A stretch of 64,000 nucleotides of DNA, taken from positions 372,001 to 436,000 of the forward strand of contig NZ_FKIF01000002.1 of assembly GCF_900078705.1 (NCBI RefSeq), written 5' to 3'. The stretch's first letter is position 1. The number at the start of each line of letters is the position of its first letter. Origin of the DNA: Bordetella ansorpii. GTDB taxonomy: Bacteria; Pseudomonadota; Gammaproteobacteria; Burkholderiales; Burkholderiaceae_B. The notes below the pieces were generated by a model. It saw only the letters and a program-made list of their open reading frames with translations, did no database searches and was not told where the DNA came from. Below are positions 15,885 to 23,767 of the stretch, piece by piece. A program made the position numbers and the translations under genes.

Positions 15885-17123
15885 ATGTCTGAACAGAACA
15901 CTCCCACGAATGAGGCCCCGGTCCTTCGGCGAGCACGGCGAATCTCCGCCATCGAAGTCTCCGGCATCCTGCGCATCGGCGCGCAGGCCGCGCGCATGAA
16001 GCGCGAAGGCCGCGACGTGATCGTGCTGGGCGCGGGCGAACCCGACTTCGACACGCCGCAGAACGTGAAGGAAGCCGGCAAGCGCGCCATCGACGCGGGC
16101 GACACCAAGTACACGCTGCTGGATGGCACGCTGGCGCTGAAGGCCGCCATCTCGCGCAAGTTCAAGCGCGAGAACGGCCTGGAATACGGCGCCGACGAAA
16201 TCACCGCCAGCGCCGGCGCCAAGCAGGTCATCCACAACGCGCTGATGGCCACGCTGGACGATGGCGATGAAGTCGTGGTGGGCACGCCGTACTGGGCTTC
16301 GTACGCCGACATGATCACCATTGCCGGCGGCAGGACGGTGCAGGTGGCCTGCCTGGAAGAGAACGGTTTCCGCCTGCTGCCGCAGGACCTGGAAGCCGCC
16401 ATCACGCCGCGCACGCGCTGGCTGATGCTGAACTCGCCGTCCAATCCCACGGGCGCCGCCTATGGCCGCGAACACCTGCAGGCGCTGGCCGAGGTGCTGC
16501 TGCGCCATCCGCACGTGTGGATCATCGCCGACGACATCTACGAACACCTGATGTACGACGGCTTCGAGTTCACCACGCTGGCGCAGGTCGAGCCACGCTT
16601 GAAGAATCGCACGCTGACGGTCAACGGCCTGTCCAAGGCCTATGCCATGACGGGCTGGCGCCTGGGTTATGCCGGCGGCCCGCGCGAGCTGATCGCCGCG
16701 ATGGCCGTGGTGCAGAGCCAGAGCACGTCCAACCCGTCGTCGGTCACGCAGGTTGCCGCGATCGAGGCGCTGGACGGCCCGCAGGACGTGCTGGCCGAGC
16801 GCCGCGAATCGTTCCGCGAGCGCCGCGACCTGGTGGTGGACGCGCTGAACGCCATTCCCGGCATCCGCTGCCGCCGTCCCGAAGGCGCCTTCTACACGTA
16901 CGCCAGTTGCGCCGGCGTGCTGGGCCGCCGCACGGCCAAGGGCGAGGAACTGGAGACCGACACGGACTTCTGCCGTTACCTGCTGGAAGAGCATGACGTG
17001 GCTGTGGTGCCCGGCACGCTGTTCGGCCTCGCGCCGTACTTCCGCATCAGCTACGCCACGTCGAAGGCGCAGCTGGAAACCGCCATGGCGCGCATCGCGC
17101 GCGCGGTGGCGGCCTTGCAGTAA
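15885..17123 (+). CDS. Pyridoxal-phosphate aminotransferase, class I (aspartate aminotransferase-like)
   Basis: 412 residues. The N-terminal GAGEPDFDTPQNVKEAG and the TLLDGTLALKAAI region are typical of fold-type I. The asparagine of LMLNSPSNPTG and the DDIYEHL motif hold the cofactor, and the Schiff-base lysine is in GLSKAYAMTGWRLGY. A substrate-carboxylate arginine is in PYFRISYATS. It transfers an amino group between an amino acid and a 2-oxo acid; the particular pair cannot be assigned. A 20-residue leader before the core (NTPTNEAPVLRRARRISAIE) is longer than average. It lies 24 bases after the RidA gene and is the third enzyme of the GntR-controlled operon. Confidence 0.93.
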   Translation: MSEQNTPTNEAPVLRRARRISAIEVSGILRIGAQAARMKREGRDVIVLGAGEPDFDTPQNVKEAGKRAIDAGDTKYTLLDGTLALKAAISRKFKRENGLEYGADEITASAGAKQVIHNALMATLDDGDEVVVGTPYWASYADMITIAGGRTVQVACLEENGFRLLPQDLEAAITPRTRWLMLNSPSNPTGAAYGREHLQALAEVLLRHPHVWIIADDIYEHLMYDGFEFTTLAQVEPRLKNRTLTVNGLSKAYAMTGWRLGYAGGPRELIAAMAVVQSQSTSNPSSVTQVAAIEALDGPQDVLAERRESFRERRDLVVDALNAIPGIRCRRPEGAFYTYASCAGVLGRRTAKGEELETDTDFCRYLLEEHDVAVVPGTLFGLAPYFRISYATSKAQLETAMARIARAVAALQ

Positions 17124-17233
17124 ACATGCCCGCCGCCGCACCGCGCGGGACCTGCGGGGCGGCGGTCGGCGAACCGAACAACACGCAGTACGGCGTTTTG
17201 CCAATCGCGCACTTACAAGGGGAAAAAACCATC

Positions 17234-18229
17234 ATGATGATGCGTTCGATCACGATTGCAGTACTTGCTCTGTCCACCACGATGGCCGCCACGGCGCATG
17301 CGGAAGATGCCGCCAAGTGGCCCACCCGCGCCATCACCATCGTGGGCGGCTTTCCCGGCGGCGCCGGCACCGATCTCTATGCACGCAAGCTGGGCGAAGG
17401 CCTGACCAAGGAACTGGGCGTGCCCATCGTGGCCGACAACCGCACGGGCGCGGGCGGCAACGTCGCCTCGGACATGGTGTCGCGCGCGAATCCCGACGGC
17501 TACACCTTCCTGCTGGGCACGGCCGGCACGCATGCCATCAACGCGGCGCTGTACAAGACGCTGCCGTTCGACGTGCAGAAGGATTTCACCCACATCGCGC
17601 TGCTGGGCGACGTGCCCAACGTGCTGCTGGTCAATCCCAAGAAGCATCCCGACATCAAGACCTGCGGCGATCTGGTCAAGCTGGCGAAGGCCAACCCGGG
17701 CAAGTTGAACTATGCCTCGACCGGCAACGGGGCATCGGGCCACCTGGCCGGCGCGCAATTCACCAATGGCGCCAAGATCGACGTTCCGCACGTGCCGTAC
17801 CGCGGTCAGGGTCCGGCAATGACCGCGCTGCTGTCGGGCGAAGTCGACTTCTTCTTCAACCAGAGCGCGCCTTCCGTGCCGGCCGTGAAGGCAGGGCAGG
17901 TGGTCGCGCTGGGCGTGACGACGGCCAAGCGCATCAAGGCGCTGCCCGACGTGCCGACGGTGGCCGACGCATGCAACATCCCCGGCTATGAAAGCAGCAC
18001 GTGGTATGGCCTGTTCGGACCGGCCAAGCTGTCGCCCGAGATCCAGAAGCGCATGAGCGCGGCGGTGATCAAGGTGATCAGCACGCCGGAATTCCGCGCA
18101 TGGCTGGAAGACCTGCAAGGCATCGCGCCCCCGGCCGATCCCAGCATCGCGGCCTTCGAACGCATCCACAAGGCCGACATCGCCCGTTGGGCCAAGGTGG
18201 TCGAACAGTCGGGCGCCAAGGTCGACTGA
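17234..18229 (+). CDS. Bug/TctC-family tripartite tricarboxylate transporter binding protein
   Basis: 331 residues from the ATG at 17234, which follows the purine-rich ribosome site AAGGGGAAAAAACC; a longer reading to 17126 has no signal peptide. A Sec signal peptide runs to about AATAHAEDAA. The Bug fold is seen in WPTRAITIVGGFPGGAGTD, where the two loops clasp a carboxylate, then the YPKGLG-like ADNRTGAGGNVASD and VPYRGQGPAMTALLSG. Orphan Bug proteins (without membrane TctAB here) are typical of Alcaligenaceae. It should bind the carboxylate handled by the operon. A terminator follows directly. Confidence 0.95.
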   Translation: MMMRSITIAVLALSTTMAATAHAEDAAKWPTRAITIVGGFPGGAGTDLYARKLGEGLTKELGVPIVADNRTGAGGNVASDMVSRANPDGYTFLLGTAGTHAINAALYKTLPFDVQKDFTHIALLGDVPNVLLVNPKKHPDIKTCGDLVKLAKANPGKLNYASTGNGASGHLAGAQFTNGAKIDVPHVPYRGQGPAMTALLSGEVDFFFNQSAPSVPAVKAGQVVALGVTTAKRIKALPDVPTVADACNIPGYESSTWYGLFGPAKLSPEIQKRMSAAVIKVISTPEFRAWLEDLQGIAPPADPSIAAFERIHKADIARWAKVVEQSGAKVD

Positions 18230-18239
18230 TGTTCGTGCG

Positions 18240-18275
18240 AGCGGTGCTTGCCATGGCGCGAGCACCGCTTTCTTG
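18240..18275 (+). terminator. Probable Rho-independent terminator after the Bug gene
   Basis: AGCGGTGCT at 18240-18248 pairs with AGCACCGCT at 18261-18269 (perfect 9-bp stem, 12-base loop), followed by a T-rich run TTCTTGTT. It lies 11 bases after the stop codon, so it ends the GntR-controlled operon. Confidence 0.7.
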
Positions 18276-18352
18276 TTCCGGACACCACGCCGCAGTACCG
18301 TCCTCTTCAGGCCTGGCGCCGCGCCAACTGCGCCAGGGTGGCGGAACGCCGA

Positions 18353-18862
18353 TCAATCCTCCGATGCGGACACCTTGCCGCGCAACCATTCCAGATCGGC
18401 GGCGTCGATGCCTTGCAAAGGCAGGGTGTTGAACTGGTTGGGCCCCATGAACAGCATCCAATAGCCTGGCCGCTCCCAGATCTCGGTCAGCGCAGACCAT
18501 GCGATGAGGCCCGATCCCAGTCCGGACGCGATCGCCAGTCCGTCTTCCTGAAACGTGAAGCTCGCCGCAGGCGACGGCATGCGCCGTAGCTTGCCGACGC
18601 TGTTGCGATAGTGGGCGACCCAGCCTGCCGCCACGAAGAAGATCGGCATCATGGACGCTACGAGCATCACCCCTACCGTCCAGTCGTGCATGCCCCTGAG
18701 CAGCATGAAAATGCTCACGACGAAAATGACCAGCGCCGTCAGCCACCAGCTCCTTTCTTCACGCACGAGCCGCCGCATGACGTAGGTGCGCACGGCGTCA
18801 CGCACCATTGCCTCGTCGTAGACCACCTCATAGACGCGCGGTGCTCTCGTTGTATGGTTCAT
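18353..18862 (-). CDS. YcxB-like membrane protein
   Basis: 169 residues. Two adjacent membrane segments (WWLTALVIFVVSIFMLLRG and VGVMLVASMMPIFFVAAGWV) are followed by a soluble domain with ASFTFQEDGLAIASGLGSG, then ALTEIWERPGYWMLFMGPN and NTLPLQGI near the end. This is the arrangement of YcxB-like proteins, whose C-terminal domain is a pleckstrin-like fold. Members often appear as immunity proteins of secreted toxins, but no toxin gene is seen here. It is the last of three minus-strand genes, 18 bases after the DKNYY gene. Confidence 0.75.
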   Translation of the reverse strand: MNHTTRAPRVYEVVYDEAMVRDAVRTYVMRRLVREERSWWLTALVIFVVSIFMLLRGMHDWTVGVMLVASMMPIFFVAAGWVAHYRNSVGKLRRMPSPAASFTFQEDGLAIASGLGSGLIAWSALTEIWERPGYWMLFMGPNQFNTLPLQGIDAADLEWLRGKVSASED

Positions 18863-18880
18863 CGTGAGTTCCCGAAAGGG

Positions 18881-20017
18881 TCAGCGCGCGCACGCCATGT
18901 CGTGCCACCACCAATCCCGCAGATCGGTATGGAACTCGAAGAAGGCCTTCCAGACCTCGAAGGCCTCTTCGGACGGCACCGGCTTGCCGTATCTGTATGC
19001 ACGCAAGCGGTCCACCGCGCAGTAATGCATGCCAGGATGCGGTTCGCCTGGAACCGGCACCCGAAAGGTCGCGGCATCCGCGTCCTCGATCAGCAGCTTG
19101 GCGTCGTGGAACCACACCTGCACGCCATCGGTGCCGTAGCCATTGCCCAGGTCACGGAACGAGGGACGCGCGCCACGCAATCGCGCGCCATAGAAATAGA
19201 CGTGTTCGGCATCGCGCGCGAAGACGCTGGTCTTGTACAGCGGGTCCTGGCTGATGTCGCGGAAGTTCAGGCGCACCTCGGGCACGATCTCGAAGCGGTC
19301 CACGCTCTTCGTACGCAGCGTCTTGCCGGTGATGTAGTAGCCATTGAACGCGTCCTTCGCGTAGCGCAGATTCAATGCCTGGAAGGTGGCGGGGTCGGCC
19401 CCATTGACCACATACCAGTACACGCGCCCGCCAGGTCCGCCAAGCTCGCCTTGCCCATAGATGTGCGCGCCATCCTTCAGCCATCGTCCACCCAGCCATT
19501 CGAACGTGGCGATGTCCACATCCAATGGCTGGCGATCCTTGGTGGCAAGAGGCTTGCCGAGAAAATAGACGTGTTCGCCGTCATGGCTGTAGAAGCAAAG
19601 CGTCATCTCGGGATGCGTGGCGATGTGCACGGCCGTCCACGGCACGTTGGCGAATGGACCGATATGCGGCTTGGCCCATACGGCGGGACGCACGTCGCGC
19701 ACGAAGGCTTCCAGCGTGGCGTTCACGGGGTCTGAGAGGCGCCAGCGCGGACCGGTCACGCGCGCCAGGATGTCGGCCTCGTCGTCGCTGCCGAAGTAGT
19801 CCTGGTAGCCGAAATCGAATCGGCCCAGGTAGTCGTAGGCCTTGTGCAGCGCCATCCATTGCGCCTCCGAGAGGTCCAGCAGCGGCAGCACGTCGTCCAG
19901 CGCGCGGCCCGTGGCCATGAAGAAACTCGCGGCGACGTAGACGTCGAAAGGAATGACGGGGCCAGGCCCGGCGGGCGGCACGGCCTTCTTCGATCTAGCC
20001 ACCCTGGTCCTGCGCAT
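18881..20017 (-). CDS. DKNYY-family protein with repeated units
   Basis: 378 residues without signal peptide or membrane segment. From about residue 150 it consists of repeats of the DKNYY type: SHDGEHVYFLGKPL, LKDGAHIYGQGEL, AKDAFNGYYITGKTL, ARDAEHVYFYGARL, GTDGVQVWFHDAKL, each separated by about 30-50 residues containing a D-x-x-T-F phrase (VDIATFEWLG, ADPATFQALN, ADAATFRVPV). The first third (helical, LLDLSEAQWMALHKAYDYL) is unlike the repeats. The role of the family is unknown; it is often found near secreted-toxin systems. Its start overlaps the end of the upstream gene by 23 bases, so the pair is translationally linked. Confidence 0.8.
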   Translation of the reverse strand: MRRTRVARSKKAVPPAGPGPVIPFDVYVAASFFMATGRALDDVLPLLDLSEAQWMALHKAYDYLGRFDFGYQDYFGSDDEADILARVTGPRWRLSDPVNATLEAFVRDVRPAVWAKPHIGPFANVPWTAVHIATHPEMTLCFYSHDGEHVYFLGKPLATKDRQPLDVDIATFEWLGGRWLKDGAHIYGQGELGGPGGRVYWYVVNGADPATFQALNLRYAKDAFNGYYITGKTLRTKSVDRFEIVPEVRLNFRDISQDPLYKTSVFARDAEHVYFYGARLRGARPSFRDLGNGYGTDGVQVWFHDAKLLIEDADAATFRVPVPGEPHPGMHYCAVDRLRAYRYGKPVPSEEAFEVWKAFFEFHTDLRDWWWHDMACAR

Positions 20018-20630
20018 GACGCGCCGCGATCCACGACAGTACCGCGGTATCGGCTCCTCCGCGCTCGACGACCTCGGTGCCGCACAGCATCAGGCCGTAG
20101 CCGTGTTCCGGCTCCCACGCGCAGCGAAAGCCCACGCCGATGTAGGGCGCATGGCCGGCGACGGGTGGCAGGTTGATGGTCTCCAGCCAGACAAGGGACG
20201 ATGCCATTGCGGCATCCCATTGCCTGGGCAGCCTGAAGTCGTCATCGCCCAGAACGACGGCATTCTCGATGTCACGCAGCCTTGGCAGATCGGCCACCAA
20301 GGTATCGAGCACGACCTGGGTGAAGTCGGCATCGTGAGCCAGCAGCCAGCGCGCGGCGTCCAGCATGACGGGATCGGGCGCGTCGCCCGCGCCGTCGTCG
20401 TTCTCGAGGTCGATGGGGATCTCGCCTTCATCGGCGATGTCGAAGCCCGGCGCGCGGCCGAACCACGGGCCGGGCGGCCGGCGCAGCGCCGCGGCGGCGC
20501 GCGGCATGGGCAGTGCGGAAGTCCAGCTGACCCACGTGTCGCCCGCGGCGAACAACGTGGGCAGGCCGGGCACATCGAGGGGACGGCGGTTGCTGCCCAG
20601 GCGTTCCAATCTCATCGGCGGTCTCGTCAT
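19995..20630 (-). CDS. DUF6985-like protein of unknown function
   Basis: 211 residues from the ATG at 20630 (MTRPPMRLERLGSNRR); an in-frame ATG at 20615 is also possible and the reading up to 20726 lacks support. The C-terminal part, GVGFRCAWEPEHGYGLMLCG followed by VERGGADTAVLSWI, resembles what I recall of DUF6985 proteins, which are commonly annotated in immunity-like gene clusters. It is acidic in the middle (DLENDDGAGDAPDP), cytoplasmic, and the first of a three-gene run with the DKNYY and YcxB-like genes. Confidence 0.6.
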   Translation of the reverse strand: MTRPPMRLERLGSNRRPLDVPGLPTLFAAGDTWVSWTSALPMPRAAAALRRPPGPWFGRAPGFDIADEGEIPIDLENDDGAGDAPDPVMLDAARWLLAHDADFTQVVLDTLVADLPRLRDIENAVVLGDDDFRLPRQWDAAMASSLVWLETINLPPVAGHAPYIGVGFRCAWEPEHGYGLMLCGTEVVERGGADTAVLSWIAARHAQDQGG

Positions 20631-20689
20631 GGCTGCCGCGAGGCGCGGCGTGTTCACGGCGCAATGCCGGGCCATTCTAGCAACCGCGA

Positions 20690-20718
20690 ACGGCCTGCCC
20701 GTGTTGCGGACAGGCCGT
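20690..20718 (-). terminator. Possible terminator after the first amidase gene
   Basis: ACGGCCTG at 20690-20697 pairs with CAGGCCGT at 20711-20718, a perfect 8-bp stem with a 13-base loop, 24 bases beyond the stop of the minus-strand amidase gene. The T-run read on the minus strand is weak (TTCGCGGTT), so it could be only a hairpin. It would separate the amidase operon from the immunity-like trio. Confidence 0.45.
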
Positions 20719-20741
20719 CCTTGCAACCAATCGTACCGACG

Positions 20742-22082
20742 TTACGCCATCGCGGGCGCGTCCACCTTGAGCGGCGTCAGCTTGCCGTTCTGCTGCACGT
20801 GGATGGCCGGCGCGCATGCCAGCGCGATCTCCAGCAATTGGGAATCGGAGTAGCGCGGGCCCACCAGCTGAATGCCCAGGGGCAACGCGCGCGCGCTGAC
20901 GCCGACGGGAATCCCCACGCAGGGTACGTTCAGCAGCGTCCACATCGCGTTGAACACGGGGTTGCCGGAGGACGCCAGGCCCTCGGGCGCTTCCCCCGGC
21001 GAGGACGGCGTCAGCACCACGTCCAGGCTGGCGCCGAACTGGCTGTCGAACAGGCGGCGGCATTCGGCGGCCAGGTCGTAGGCGCCGACCAGCCTGGCCG
21101 GCGTGATCCTGGTCGAGTTGTCCACGATGTCCAGGAAGTGCTGGGCCAGCATGTGGCGCTTCGGGCCAAGCACTTCGGGCAGGAAGGCGCCACGGCCTTC
21201 GCCGCGCATCACGATCTGCTGCGCATCGTCCAGGCGCGCGAAAGGCTCGGGCAACGTGATCTCGGTGACGATGGCGCCGGCGGCCTCCAGGCGGCGGCCG
21301 GCTTCGAACAACGCCTCGCGGGCATACGCATCGGCCAGCTCCCATGCGGGCGAACGGTACAGGCCGACCTTCAGGCCCTTCAACGGCACGGGCTTGGCGT
21401 ATTCGGCATCCAGCAGGCGGAACTCGCGTGCCACCAGTTGCAGGTCTTCCACGCTGCGGCCATACCAGCCGATGGTGTCCAGCGTGTGCGAGTAGTTCTT
21501 GGCGCCTTCGCGGCTGACGGCGCCGTGCGTGGGCTTGATGCCGTAGATGCCGTTGAACGCGGCGGGACGGATGTGCGAACCGCCGGTCTGCGTGCCGAAC
21601 GCCAACTGCACCTGCTTGTCGCCCACGGCCGCGCCCGAGCCCGACGACGAGCCGCCCGGCGTATGCGCGGGGTTGTGCGGATTGCGTGAAGCCGCCATGC
21701 GGCCGCCAGAGGCGAATTCGACGGTGTCGGTCTTGCCGAGCACCAGCGCGCCGCTGTGGCGCACCACGGCCACGCAGGCGGCGTCCTGGCCACTCTGGTG
21801 ATCGATGTAAAGCGGCGAATTCTGCTGCGTGGGCATGTCCACGGTCTGGATCACGTCCTTCACGCCGAACGTCAACCCGTGCAGCGGACTGATGGCAGGC
21901 GTCTTGTCCAGCTCGCGCGCGCGGCGGATGACCTTGTCCTGGTCCAGATAGCTCCAGGCGCGCACGACGGGGTCGCGCTCCTCGATGCGGGCCAGCGTGG
22001 AGCGGGCCAGCTCTTCGCAGGACAGTTTCCTGGCGGCGATCAGCGCCGAGGCTTCGGTGGCGGTCAACTCATAGGGTTGCAT
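20742..22082 (-). CDS. Amidase-signature hydrolase
   Basis: 446 residues. The catalytic Ser-cisSer-Lys triad of the family is visible: lysine in LTFGVKDVI, the glycine/serine-rich stretch HTPGGSSSGSGAAV and the serine in GTQTGGSHIRPAA. The segment NGIYGIKPTHG and the C-terminal ALPLGIQLVGPRYSDSQLL complete the fold. The usual GSDTGGS is altered to GTQTGGS, suggesting a separate branch from the two amidases upstream. It hydrolyses a carboxamide; the substrate is unknown. It is the last gene of the long minus-strand cluster, 21 bases after an AtzG-like small protein, as in AtzE/AtzG pairs where the small protein stabilises the hydrolase. Confidence 0.93.
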   Translation of the reverse strand: MQPYELTATEASALIAARKLSCEELARSTLARIEERDPVVRAWSYLDQDKVIRRARELDKTPAISPLHGLTFGVKDVIQTVDMPTQQNSPLYIDHQSGQDAACVAVVRHSGALVLGKTDTVEFASGGRMAASRNPHNPAHTPGGSSSGSGAAVGDKQVQLAFGTQTGGSHIRPAAFNGIYGIKPTHGAVSREGAKNYSHTLDTIGWYGRSVEDLQLVAREFRLLDAEYAKPVPLKGLKVGLYRSPAWELADAYAREALFEAGRRLEAAGAIVTEITLPEPFARLDDAQQIVMRGEGRGAFLPEVLGPKRHMLAQHFLDIVDNSTRITPARLVGAYDLAAECRRLFDSQFGASLDVVLTPSSPGEAPEGLASSGNPVFNAMWTLLNVPCVGIPVGVSARALPLGIQLVGPRYSDSQLLEIALACAPAIHVQQNGKLTPLKVDAPAMA

Positions 22083-22103
22083 GGCGGTTCCTTGTGGCGT
22101 GGG

Positions 22104-22304
22104 TTACTCGACGGGCATCTTGAAAGTCAGCGCGGGCTCGCAATCCTTGGTCGGCATGCGCGCGATGTCCATGCCGGTCTGCGATACGTTGGCGGACAGC
22201 TCGTGCATGCGCTTGATCAGCGGCTCGGGCAGCGACAGGCCGAAGCGGCGGCAATGCGCGGCGATCTCTTCGGCGGTCCAGAGTTCTTTGGGTGGGGTAG
22301 GCAT
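22104..22304 (-). CDS. AtzG-like small amidase-associated protein
   Basis: 66 residues, all-helical with a short C-terminal tail ending CEPALTFKMPVE. The layout (helix LWTAEEIAAHCRRFGLSLPE, helix PLIKRMHELSANVSQTGMDI, then an acidic-proline tail) fits AtzG/DUF4089 proteins, which pack against amidases in a GatC-like manner. Similarity is modest and from memory. It stands between two amidase genes on the same strand with short gaps (21 and 33 bases). Confidence 0.55.
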   Translation of the reverse strand: MPTPPKELWTAEEIAAHCRRFGLSLPEPLIKRMHELSANVSQTGMDIARMPTKDCEPALTFKMPVE

Positions 22305-22337
22305 GGCGAAACGATCTCCAGGAATGGACGACGGGGG

Positions 22338-23756
22338 CTACAGCGCCGGGCGCCTGTCGCGCCACGGCGTGGCGCGTTCGTAGGCGCGGGCAACCTTGAA
22401 TACGGTGGCTTCGTCGAACCAGCGGCCGACGACCTGCGCATTGGTGGGCAGGCCGTCGGCGTCGAAGCCGGTGCATACCGTCATGGCCGGATGGCCCGAG
22501 GCGTTGAAGGGCGGGCACACGTTCTGGCTGGTGAACGTGCGCAGCACGTCGTTGTCCGCGAACCTGGGCGCGACGTGGAACGCACACGGCGCAATCAAGG
22601 CATCGACGCTGCGCACCAACTGGTCGGTGGCGTCGGCCAGTTCGCGGCGGCGGCGCTGCGCGGCCAGGTAGTCGACCGCGCGCGTCATGAAGCCGGACAT
22701 CAGCTTGTCGCGCAGCGCGAACCCCATGTCGGCGCCGCGCTTCATCAGGTCGTCCTCGTGGATCGTCATGGACTCGGTCCAGTTGATCACCGACGTGACC
22801 TTGCGGTACTCATGGATGGGCGCGGGCAGCGTCACCTCGATCACGCGCGCGCCCTCGGCCAGCAGCACGCGCACCATGTCTTCCAGGCCTTCGCGGTTGG
22901 CGGGTTCGAGATGCCCGCCTTCCGCGCCGAAGTCGCGTATGACGCCGATGGTCATGCCGCGCACGCCATCTTCCAGGCCCGCCAGATAGTCGGGCACGGC
23001 GCGGTCGCCGGACGCGGGATCGCGGCTGTCGTGGCCGGCCACGGCGCGCAGCACGATGGCGCTGTCTTCCACCGTCCACGTCAACGGGCCCGGCGTGTCC
23101 ATCGAATAGCAGTTGGGCAGGATGCCGTGGCGGCTGATCAGGCCATACGTCGGCTTCATGCCCTGCAGGCCGCACGCGGCGGCCGGCAGGCGCACCGATC
23201 CGGTGGTGTCCGATCCCATGGCGATCATCGCGGTGCCCGCCGCCACCGACGCGCCCGCGCCGGTGGACGAGCCGCCCGTGAAGCGGTCCAGGGCCCACGG
23301 ATTGCAGGCGGGGTCGAACGGCAGGTCGAAGTACACGCCGCCGTTGCCGGTGCCGTATTCCCAGGTGTTCAGCTTGCCCAGCATCACCGCGCCCGCGCCG
23401 TCGAGCTTCTCGACCACGGCGGCATCGTGGCCGGGCACGAAGTCCATCAACAGGCGCGAGGCCGCGCAGGTGCGCACGCCGCGCGTGTAGTAGTTGTCCT
23501 TCACCGCATACGGAATGCCGTGCAGCGGGCCACGCCAGCGGCCCGCCATGATGTCCGCTTCGGCGCGGCGGGCCGCGTCGCGCGCGGCGTCGGCGGTCAC
23601 CAGCAGATAGCTTTTCACGCGGCCATCGACGGCCTCGATGCGCGACAGGAATGCATCCAGCAGTTCGACGGGAGACAGCTTGCGGGCCTGCATCAGGCGG
23701 CCCGCATCGCCCGCGGTCAGGTGAAAGAGTTCGGCGTCCATATCTCGGGTTCCCAT
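22338..23756 (-). CDS. Amidase-signature hydrolase, tandem copy 2
   Basis: 472 residues from the ATG at 23756 (GAGAGG ribosome site seven bases upstream); an ATG at 23741, giving MDAELFHLTAGDAG, would align exactly with its neighbour's start. Catalytic features are lysine in GIPYAVKDNYYTRG, the serine-rich RFTGGSSTGAGASV and GSDTTGSVRLPAAA, where the standard GSDTGGS has become GSDTTGS. It is highly similar along its length to the amidase upstream, including identical DNA stretches, so the two arose by tandem duplication. It probably hydrolyses a related amide. Confidence 0.93.
   Translation of the reverse strand: MGTRDMDAELFHLTAGDAGRLMQARKLSPVELLDAFLSRIEAVDGRVKSYLLVTADAARDAARRAEADIMAGRWRGPLHGIPYAVKDNYYTRGVRTCAASRLLMDFVPGHDAAVVEKLDGAGAVMLGKLNTWEYGTGNGGVYFDLPFDPACNPWALDRFTGGSSTGAGASVAAGTAMIAMGSDTTGSVRLPAAACGLQGMKPTYGLISRHGILPNCYSMDTPGPLTWTVEDSAIVLRAVAGHDSRDPASGDRAVPDYLAGLEDGVRGMTIGVIRDFGAEGGHLEPANREGLEDMVRVLLAEGARVIEVTLPAPIHEYRKVTSVINWTESMTIHEDDLMKRGADMGFALRDKLMSGFMTRAVDYLAAQRRRRELADATDQLVRSVDALIAPCAFHVAPRFADNDVLRTFTSQNVCPPFNASGHPAMTVCTGFDADGLPTNAQVVGRWFDEATVFKVARAYERATPWRDRRPAL
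23448..23555. repeat. 108-bp exact repeat, copy A (inside the downstream amidase)
   Basis: Identical base by base to 24878-24985, at an offset of 1430. It covers third codon positions too, so it reflects recent duplication or gene conversion and not selection on protein alone. A second identical run of about 42 bases begins at 23571 (matching 25001). Confidence 0.9.
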
Positions 23757-23767
23757 GAGGATGCCTC

